Shown here: piece after piece, positions 59,501 through 64,000 of the stretch
Numbering within the stretch: position 1 is the first letter of the stretch
Layout of the letters: every line of letters starts with the position of its first letter
Origin: Synaphobranchus kaupii
Taxonomy: Eukaryota; Chordata; Actinopteri; Anguilliformes; Synaphobranchidae
Direction of reading: 5' to 3'
NCBI GenBank assembly: GCA_029718625.1
Contig: CM056387.1
Coordinates: 35,312,909 to 35,376,908, forward strand
Length of the DNA stretch: 64,000 nucleotides
Notes under the pieces: generated by a model
Told to the model about the DNA's origin: nothing
Seen by the model: the letters and a program-made list of their open reading frames with translations, nothing else
Database searches by the model: none
Program-made: the position numbers and the translations under genes

Positions 59501-62491
59501 TGGGTTTACCCTGGTCTTTCTTGAGGGCTAAAGTTGAATCCCGAAAACAAATTGCTACTCCGTTTCACTTCCACACGGAACCTGTATGGCAATTTCCTGT
59601 ATGACCGTTTTAGCCAAAGTGTTCTTCAGTGTAATTGCTATTATCGTTATGCAATGAGTTGGGTTCACATATTCTCTTATCATAAAAGCAGTAGTTAAAA
59701 GGGAAATCTGTTTCTAATTAGTGGCTAATGTCCCCGTCCACGACTGTATAAAATTGATCCAAGCATTAGAAATCTGCTTGATTGAAATTTTGGATTATTT
59801 TGCATGCTGGGAAAAGGGGCTCAGAAACAACTGAAACTCCATTTTGAGGATGTCTGTGAAATTGAAAGTGAAACTCACTCTCGTCTGGGTGCGTATCCTT
59901 TCATTTTATTAGATCATTATTTCCTTTTGTTCAGTTACTGCGATCTGAACATCATTTACAAAGACACTCAAAGCAAGAGCTGCTCAATCTCTCCATTTTG
60001 TCCTTAAAAAAAAAGCAGAACAATCATATTTTCCAGAATTCTCAAAGGGTGATTGAGATTTTGAGGCTTGTTCATCCAACTGAAATGTGTACAGAATTAA
60101 ACGCACCATTTCATTTCCATGGGATTTGATTAAAGGAAGGACATTGGCCTGGATTCAATTAAAATTTTCCTTAGCTTTAACTCACAGATAAATGCTAATG
60201 CAATATTTCTTTTACCTTCGCAAGCACAGTTCAGAAAGTTTATTTTGCTGATTTCTGAAATCAAACTGAAGAAAGAGCAAACGGCTTAAATTAAATTAGC
60301 ACTGAGTCGAAGCTGTACAAAAATATTGATTGTATCAAGGGTATTGTTCAACTCAAGTGTTTTAGCCTGCCATAAGTAAAAGGATGTGTATGTAATTCTA
60401 ATCAGTATTTTATTTTCTATTCTATGTCCACCCAAATAAGACTCTTATGATCGCAAGATAGTGCCCAAAATTTCCAAACATAAAAGCAACCGCAGTGCTT
60501 TTAGCTTCAAGACTGCTTGGCCTTGGAATGACCTTGCCCACATTCTATGGAAGCCAAAACTTTAAAAGGCAAAACTGCTTTGCCTTTTAAACCAAGATTC
60601 AGGAGTGTCCTTTTTCCCATCATGCTCTGTACCTGTGACCTATGACCCATAGCTATACCCTACCTGAGCAGTTTTCTTTGTACTACCATGGCCATGAAAA
60701 CTATTTAAACTGTGAGTATTCGCTTAAGTGGTGCAATGCAAATAGGAGGATTGATTTATTGGTTAATGACCAAGCAAGGAGGATGAGATGGTGCTGTTCC
60801 CCAAAGCCAAGGGGATGTGGGCGTGGCCGAGGTCTCTTATCTGGGTATGACATGAATGACATCATGGGGGGAGGGGGGCTCTCCTTCTTCCCAGATCTCC
60901 TGGGGCAGTGGATTAGGGACTGGGATTTATGTTGGGATAATGGTGTCAGCATTGACAGATGCGCCCCCAACTACCCAGATGCCCCTCCCACCCCCCCCCC
61001 GCGTGAGGCTTCCGCTAATCCGGTTGTGTCTCTGTGCTGTGACACACGCTCACAGCATTGGGGCGAAAAGAGAGAAATTTGTCTTATGTTTTTGGGGTTT
61101 GTACACTGACTGCATGAGGCCCTCTTCGATCGATTTCCTGTACGTTCATCTTTCTTTTTTTACCGTGTGAGATTAGCCCCACTAAATGCTCGGAGGCCGT
61201 TGCTGCAGGGATCAATATAATTCTTCAGCACCCTTGCAGAATTTTCACTAGTGGTTTTTGTGAAAAATCTATGTGGAAGAAAGAGAGATTTGGCTGTACA
61301 TTCGGCATCGTTTGTTTGAAATAAACAACATTATTTACTTCATCCAAGAAAAAAAAAAATTCCATTGTATTTCTTTTTCTCTTTTCAAAGAGTGAAAATG
61401 CAGTGTGTGGTCTGGGCTGTTTATTAAATGGCCCACTACTTCTCTACATAGTGGACTAACTATGGTGTCAGCCATTTCCTATAAATTGGCTGACACCCAA
61501 ATTCAGGGGTAGGCAACCCTGGTCCTGGAGTGCCAGAGACGGTCCTGGTTTTTGCTCCATCCAAACCTGAACTACACAACTGGATTAATTTGAATTAATC
61601 AGTTTTAATGAATGCAGGTGACCTTCTGCTTGAGGTATTCAGCATTTCACCATGCCAGAATATTCAGGCTCAGACTTTTAAATCATCCATAAATCTTTTG
61701 TGTGCAGGCTCGGTTGGAATGAAAACCAGAAATGTCACCGGCACTCCAGGACCAGGGTTGCCCACCCCTGAACTAGGGTGTCAGCCAATCTATAGGAAAT
61801 GGCTGACATCCTAGTTAGTCCACTATATAGGGGACTCGTGGGCCATTTGAGAGAGCTCTGCGCTGCATTCGGATCCAAAATTGATGCTTTCTTCCTGTCG
61901 TTCTCTTGCCTTGCTTCAAGGAGGGAATTCCCAAAATGCCAAGATGAAATATGACAGCCACACCAAGTGGGATTTAGTTCCAATTTAAGAAAGGGGAGGG
62001 AGTAATTATATTCCCTCGCTCCCTCGTTTATCCTCAGTTCCACCAAGGGTATAAAATGCAAGCTTCCAGCAAGAAGGCAATCCCACAATGCAATGCTCCA
62101 CATAGAAAAAAGTGTCCCGTCACGTTTCACCTACGGGGTTGCACGTCCTATATCGGTTGTGTGGGCCGTTCAGTTCCATTTTGGTTTGCTTCCCCTCTGT
62201 CCTCCCTTGCAGAGCAGAGCACCTGTTAAGTTCTCTTGCTGCACTCGAGGGAAGAGAGCAAGGGAAGGGAATGTGTTAAATTGCATCCGAAAGCAGCCCC
62301 GGTGTCATATACGATCTGGCTGGCAGGCTATGTGTGTCCGTTTACCGTTTCAGTCTCGTGCTGTTGACACTGCGCCTCCTGGTGGTCGGAGGCGGCTAGG
62401 TCCACGTTCCTCACTCTCCCTGTCCTTCGCTTTCAGTGACGACGACTTCGACATGTCTAGATATTCCTCGTCTGGATACTCCTCGGCCGAG
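35585..62491 (+). CDS. fam219a: FAM219A, coding exons 1-5 of a gene continuing past the window
   Basis: Five exons join to 399 nt (133 residues) collinear with vertebrate FAM219A (human C9orf25, about 185 residues), with all phases consistent and GT-AG introns. The protein is small, hydrophilic and Ser-rich, with no signal peptide, membrane segment or recognised catalytic motif; its function is not established. Conserved blocks are [68 protein letters not shown] and [19 protein letters not shown]. About 50 C-terminal residues, beginning with QINQDLNIQ in mammals, must lie to the right of 64000. Intron 1 is about 18 kb and is the main repeat sink. Identification is from recalled family sequence. 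Confidence 0.95.
37690..37765 (+). mobile_element. LINE 3' tail fragment
   Basis: TGTAAAGCGCATTGCATTGA followed by GAGCTATACAAATAAAGATT is the AAGCGC...CTATA.AAATAAA tail of fish Rex/L2-like LINEs. Only the tail is present. Confidence 0.5.
37932..38151 (-). mobile_element. tRNA-derived SINE (antisense), near full length
   Basis: On the minus strand it has head TAGTGTAGTGCAATGGTTAA, B-box region GGTTGCAGGTTTGATTCCCA, body CACTTAACCTGCATTGCGTC and tail GTAAGTCGCTCTGGATAAGA, ending in GTAATGTAATATAATGTAAT. Confidence 0.88.
39061..39111. repeat. 17-bp tandem repeat, three copies
   Basis: GTTGCGCAGTCTCTGCT occurs three times back to back. Confidence 0.85.
40318..40500. repeat. Direct duplication of about 85 bp
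   Basis: ATAGGAGAGCTGATCTAGG, GTCCA/ATATCCTAACCTTAGC and ACTATGAGC recur in order about 95 bp apart, ending in an incomplete third start (ACTGATACTGGATCTGGGCC). It resembles a teleost dispersed repeat with internal duplication. Confidence 0.6.
40549..40765 (+). mobile_element. tRNA-derived SINE (sense)
   Basis: The head is GGGGCGGCAGTGTCGTACGG followed by TGGTTAGGGAACTGGGC. The B box is GGTTGCAGGTTTGATTCCAG, and the tail CCTCGATAAGAGCCTTGGCT followed by AAATGC. It is the same family as the antisense copies in this intron, but diverged in the tail. Confidence 0.75.
41043..41999. repeat. 39-bp minisatellite, about 24 copies
   Basis: The unit is landmarked by GGGGTCTGGGGTCTAGGACT and GTATGTTCTAACAGCCAGT. 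Because 39 is a multiple of three it stays in one frame and mimics a 13-residue repeat protein ([13 protein letters not shown]). Some units carry a 5-bp insertion near GTACGGTATG or GTACAGTATG, which breaks the frame. No exon structure supports coding. Confidence 0.95.
42428..43060. repeat. Unclassified dispersed repeat, copy 2, with an internal 39-bp array
   Basis: Block order matches 6301-6590 (CACATTGCCCCTCCCCAGTA, TAATTAAGCACAGACG, GACAGCAATG, AAATTTGATCATGGTCAG). From 42797 to 42985 the block CTCTGTCATTCAGTGTAAAC followed by TTGTCCATAAGTTCAGTTC is repeated about five times. The other copy has one diverged version. Confidence 0.65.
43768..43971 (-). mobile_element. tRNA-derived SINE (antisense)
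   Basis: On the minus strand it has TGCAGTGTAGTATAATCGTT, B box GGTTGCAGGTTCGATTCCCA (a perfect GGTTCGATTCC core) and tail CGCTCTGGATAAGAGCGTCT followed by GCTAAATGCC. Confidence 0.88.
45218..45355 (+). mobile_element. LINE 3' UTR fragment (Rex/L2-like)
   Basis: AGTTTTTCCTTGCCACTGTT followed by GCCTTTGGCTTGCTC, then GTGAAGCGCATTGTGACAAC and GCGCTATATAAATAAATATT is the conserved 3' end of a very common fish LINE. Only the 3' UTR remains. Confidence 0.65.
45618..46119 (-). pseudogene. Tc1-like transposon remnant with broken transposase
   Basis: TA-flanked ends (CACTGTCTGGCCAAAA and TTTTGGCCAGGCAGTG) are inverted complements apart from a base or two. Minus-strand translation contains [16 protein letters not shown] and, after frame breaks, [15 protein letters not shown] and [11 protein letters not shown]. 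These are the C-terminal DDE transposase motifs of Tc1. The 502-bp copy is internally deleted and cannot encode a full transposase. Confidence 0.88.
46897..47074 (-). mobile_element. tRNA-derived SINE (antisense), internally deleted
   Basis: The tail (GGCATTTAGCAGACACTCTT on the plus strand) and head end (CTAAACTACACTGCA) are present. About 50 bp covering the B box between CAGGTTAAG and GCTACAAGCCCAG is missing, so this copy lacks its internal promoter. Confidence 0.8.
47220..47292 (-). mobile_element. Retroelement 3' tail fragment
   Basis: TCAATTAAATTTGATTTTAT followed by TTGTATAGCGCTTTTTACAG is the same tail type as 31532-31660. Confidence 0.5.
47414..47962 (+). pseudogene. Tc1-like transposon remnant (C-terminal half of transposase)
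   Basis: TA-flanked ends CACTATATGGCCAAAAGTAT and ATACTTTTGGCCATTTTGTG frame a 550-bp copy. Translation gives [26 protein letters not shown] (a DDE-domain Asp) and [15 protein letters not shown] (with the distal catalytic acid). [15 protein letters not shown] follows. At least two in-frame stops (after FPTL and after APVHK) break it, and the N-terminal half is deleted. It is a different family from 45618-46119. Confidence 0.92.
47971..48029 (-). mobile_element. SINE tail fragment
   Basis: CCATCCATTATCTAACCCGC followed by TTATTCCTGGTCAGGGTCGC is the reverse complement of the 3' end of the SINE at 20958-21290. It lies directly next to the Tc1 remnant. Confidence 0.7.
48721..48870. repeat. GT/GC-rich compound simple repeat
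   Basis: TGTG runs mixed with GCGTGCGT units. Minus-strand His/Thr ORFs here are incidental. Confidence 0.85.
50496..50674 (-). mobile_element. tRNA-derived SINE (antisense), diverged
   Basis: The plus strand reads GCAGACGCTCGTATCCAGAG, AGTACCTTGCTCGAGGGTAC, GGGAATTGAACCTGCAACCT and CCCTAAGCGCTGTGCCACTT. This is the family order seen at 37932 with many changes, so it is an older copy. Confidence 0.78.
51818..51870 (-). mobile_element. SINE tail fragment
   Basis: CATTACATTAATTTAACAGA followed by CTCTCTTATCCGGAGC matches the 3' tail of the 37932-type SINE. The head is absent. Confidence 0.55.
52318..52480 (-). mobile_element. tRNA-derived SINE-like element (antisense)
   Basis: On the minus strand it has a tRNA-like part with B-box-like GGCGGTTAGAATCCGGCC, preceded by CACGCGAGCCGCGACG. 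A CTCTCTC stretch and ACTGTGCTGTCCAATAAA follow. This is the order seen at 13745-13935. Confidence 0.55.
53561..53600. repeat. GT/GC simple repeat before FAM219A exon 2
   Basis: TGTG/CGTGTGCG runs end 13 nt before the exon 2 boundary, so the 3' splice region is unusually rich in G and T instead of pyrimidines. Confidence 0.85.
53614..53713 (+). CDS. fam219a: FAM219A exon 2 (residues 21-54)
   Basis: The 100-nt exon encodes [20 protein letters not shown] and then [13 protein letters not shown], ending in phase 1 at a GTGAAT donor. The acceptor TACATTCCAG directly follows a GT-rich simple repeat (53561-53600). Confidence 0.96.
55335..55450. repeat. 32-bp tandem repeat, about 3.5 copies
   Basis: CACTGTAGGGTGTGTTAACT followed by GTGTGGTGTGTT recurs. 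The surrounding 53720-55330 and 55450-55920 show no recognised element except poly-C and T runs. Confidence 0.88.
55940..57278 (+). mobile_element. LINE 3' end (L2/Rex-like) with an expanded 38-bp array
   Basis: The segment starts in the C-terminal part of a reverse-transcriptase ORF ([13 protein letters not shown] at 55987-56025). It then enters 19 tandem copies of a 38-bp unit and exits into RLETHL-type sequence, [16 protein letters not shown], then stops. The 3' tail at 57226-57278 (GGCTCTGGATAATAGTGTCT, then GTTAATGTAATGTAACGTAA) matches the tail of the SINE family found seven or more times in this window. It lies in FAM219A intron 2. Confidence 0.7.
56271..56990. repeat. 38-bp minisatellite inside the LINE end, 19 copies
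   Basis: The unit is CCCACTGCAGTCAGAACAGC followed by AGAAACCCTGCTCATCTT, with a few point variants. One reading frame of one unit gives [13 protein letters not shown], a form of the usual LINE C-terminal LP..VR.A.SL..F pattern. Since 38 is not a multiple of three, every frame rotates. All three lack stops, giving spurious 371- and 281-codon ORFs. Confidence 0.95.
57522..57624 (+). CDS. fam219a: FAM219A exon 3 (residues 54-88)
   Basis: The 103-nt exon encodes [20 protein letters not shown] and then [14 protein letters not shown]. It enters in phase 1 and leaves in phase 2 at a GTACAG donor. It carries the basic stretch of the protein. Confidence 0.96.
58545..59018. mobile_element. Tc1-like MITE, about 475 bp
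   Basis: The left end GGACAAAATAATGGAAACAC and the right end GTGTTTCCATTATTTTGTCC are perfect inverted complements, with TA at the right flank. The interior has no transposase. A truncated relative begins at 3798. A CA microsatellite (58521-58540) lies at the left flank. Confidence 0.85.
59307..59342. repeat. (CCCTCT)n before FAM219A exon 4
   Basis: Five to six CCCTCT hexamers end 24 nt before exon 4 and provide a long pyrimidine tract for the acceptor. Confidence 0.9.
59366..59446 (+). CDS. fam219a: FAM219A exon 4 (residues 88-115)
   Basis: The 81-nt exon encodes [20 protein letters not shown] and then VALDTD, identical to mammalian FAM219A as I recall it. It leaves in phase 2 at GTAACA. 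Upstream of its acceptor (GTGGTCCAG) is a (CCCTCT)n tract. Confidence 0.97.
60150..60290 (+). repeat. Unclassified dispersed repeat, copy 2 of a pair with 3609-3760
   Basis: GGCCTGGATTCAATTAAAAT, CTTTAACTCACAGATAAATG, CTTCGCAAGCACAGTT and TTTTGCTGATTTCTGAA follow the same order as at 3609. Confidence 0.5.
60440..60640 (+). mobile_element. Possible LINE C-terminal remnant
   Basis: One frame reads [20 protein letters not shown], resembling the RS..FS..AP..WN.LP pattern at the end of fish LINE ORF2. It is short and isolated, and no tail is recognised. Flanks 59450-60150 and 60640-61420 show nothing else I recognise. Confidence 0.35.
61426..61848. mobile_element. Nested inverted-repeat elements (outer MITE with inner hAT-like MITE)
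   Basis: The outer arms AAATGGCCCACT...TAGTGGACTAACTA.GGTGTCAGCC (61426-61500) and the inverse (61775-61848, ending GGGCCATTT) face each other. Between them is an inner element, 61504-61770, with ends CAGGGGTAGGCAACCCTGGT and ACCAGGGTTGCCCACCCCTG. No transposase is present. The inner element may have landed at the centre of the outer palindrome, or both may be one compound foldback. Confidence 0.7.
62437..62491 (+). CDS. fam219a: FAM219A exon 5 (residues 115-133)
   Basis: The 55-nt exon encodes [19 protein letters not shown], ending in phase 0 at a GTGAGA donor. In frame, intron sequence would read on about 14 more codons to a stop. A 71-bp minisatellite begins about 20 nt inside the intron. 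Confidence 0.96.
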
Positions 62492-62510
62492 GTGAGATGT
62501 CTGAGGGACC

Positions 62511-63946
62511 AGGTACCTATACCCTACGGCTAATGCTACTTACCCTCTAAAACTCGCCACCGTCATCCCCATCCGCCGTCCATGTACCTATACCCTACGG
62601 CTAATGCCACTTACCCTCTAAAACTCGCCACCGTCATCCCCATCCGCCGTCCATGTACCTATACCCTACGGCTAATGCCACTTACCCTCTAAAACCCGCC
62701 ACCGTCATCCCCATCCGCCGTCCATGTACCTATACCCTACGGCTAATGCTACTTACCCTCTAAAACCCGCCACCGTCATCCCCATCCGCCGTCCATGTAC
62801 CTATACCCTACGGCTAATGCCACTTACCCTCTAAAACCCGCCACCGTCATCCCCATCCGCCGTCCATGTACCTATACCCTACGGCTAATGCTACTTACCC
62901 TCTAAAACCCGCCACCGTCATCCCCATCCGCCGTCCATGTACCTATACCCTACGGCTAATGCTACTTACCCTCTAAAACCCGCCACCGTCATCCCCATCC
63001 ACCGTCCATGTACCTATACCCTACGGCTAATGCCACTTACCCTCTAAAACTCGCCACCGTCATCCCCATCCACCGTCCATGTACCTATACCCTACGGCTA
63101 ATGCTACTTACCCTCTAAAACCCGCCACCGTCATCCCCATCCACCGTCCATGTACCTATACCCTACGGCTAATGCTACTTACCCTCTAAAACCCGCCACC
63201 GTCATCCCCATCCACCGTCCATGTACCTATACCCTACGGCTAATGCTACTTACCCTCTAAAACTCGCCACCGTCATCCCCATCCACCGTCCATGTACCTA
63301 TACCCTACGGCTAATGCTACTTACCCTCTAAAACCTGCCACCGTCATCCCCATCCACCGTCCATGTACCTATACCCTACGGCTAATGCTACTTACCCTCT
63401 AAAACCCGCCACCGTCATCCCCATCCACCGTCCATGTACCTATACCCTACGGCTAATGCTACTTACCCTCTAAAACCCGCCACCGTCATCCCCATCCACC
63501 GTCCATGTACCTATACCCTACGGCTAATGCTACTTACCCTCTAAAACTCGCCACCGTCATCCCCATCCACCGTCCATGTACCTATACCCTACGGCTAATG
63601 CTACTTACCCTCTAAAACCCGCCACCGTCATCCCCATCCACCGTCCATGTACCTATACCCTACGGCTAATGCCACTTACCCTCTAAAACCCGCCACCGTC
63701 ATCCCCATCCACCATCCATGTACCTATACCCTACGGCTAATGCTACTTACCCTCTAAAACCTGCCACCGTCATCCCCATCCACCGTCCATGTACCTATAC
63801 CCTACGGCTAATGCTACTTACCCTCTAAAACCCGCCACCGTCATCCCCATCCCCATCCACCGTCCATGTACCTATACCCTACGGCTAATGCCACTTACCC
63901 TCTAAAACTCGCCACCGTCATCCCCATCCACCGTCCATGTAAATAT
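62511..63946. repeat. 71-bp minisatellite, about 20 copies
   Basis: The unit is landmarked by GTACCTATACCCTACGGCTA, ATGCTACTTACCCTCTAAAA and CCGCCACCGTCATCCCCATC. Copies differ at only a few sites (GCT/GCC, ACTCG/ACCCG, CCGCC/CCACC), and the last copies carry a 6-bp CCCCAT duplication. The array starts about 20 nt after the FAM219A exon 5 donor. 63947-64000 is unique sequence. Confidence 0.96.
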
Positions 63947-64000
63947 ACGCTACGGCTAACTTCATTTAGCTTGCCATGGTGTCACCAACCTCCACTAATG

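Noticed and set aside
60642..61109. 155-codon plus-strand ORF
   Set aside because: It has low-complexity Gly/Pro segments over poly-G and poly-C runs, no recognised domain, and is inside a FAM219A intron.
62511..63946. CRISPR-like regular repetition
   Set aside because: The repeats are contiguous 71-bp units with no unique spacers, in a vertebrate intron. They form a minisatellite. The same applies to the other arrays in the window.

Overview
This is vertebrate nuclear DNA, almost certainly from a ray-finned (teleost) fish. Coding sequence is cut into short exons with GT/AG introns. Dinucleotide repeats are long, and the interspersed elements are typical of fish: Tc1-like transposons, tRNA-derived SINEs, Rex/L2-like LINE tails and short inverted-repeat DNA elements. 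Species cannot be decided from the window. No bacterial genes, CRISPR arrays, rRNA or functional tRNA genes were seen.

Two protein-coding genes lie head to head. On the minus strand, 34099 down to 8019, is DNAI1 (axonemal dynein intermediate chain 1, an outer-arm subunit of motile cilia). I placed 18 exons covering the start codon to residue 608 of a roughly 700-residue protein. The last about 90 residues were not found and probably lie left of position 1. On the plus strand, 35585 to 62491, is FAM219A, a small conserved protein of unknown function. Its first five coding exons (133 residues) are here, and about 50 C-terminal residues lie to the right. The same two genes are neighbours in human (9p13.3). 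The shared 1.5-kb interval holds a consensus-perfect RFX X-box about 210 bp upstream of the DNAI1 start codon, as expected for a ciliary gene, and an ETS-type site near the FAM219A 5' end.

Region by region: 1-8000 is repeat-rich DNA beyond the last DNAI1 exon found. 8019-34099 is DNAI1, with introns holding several minisatellites, a 1.17-kb foldback Tc1-type element and a 3.6-kb inverted-repeat element bloated by a 3.3-kb minisatellite. 34100-35584 is the bidirectional promoter interval. 35585-62491 is FAM219A, with an 18-kb first intron full of SINEs and Tc1 remnants and a second intron carrying a LINE 3' end. 62511-63946 is a 71-bp minisatellite in FAM219A intron 5.

The most unusual points are these. 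A 54-bp minisatellite repeatedly copies the 3' splice site and first 21 nt of DNAI1 exon 17. DNAI1 exon 8 is one base short of the expected frame. Tandem arrays have grown inside mobile elements (a MITE, a LINE end and an unclassified dispersed repeat). Simple repeats supply, or lie within, the 3' splice region of DNAI1 exon 11 and FAM219A exons 2 and 4. The longest open reading frames (1131, 371 and 281 codons) are artefacts of tandem arrays, not genes.
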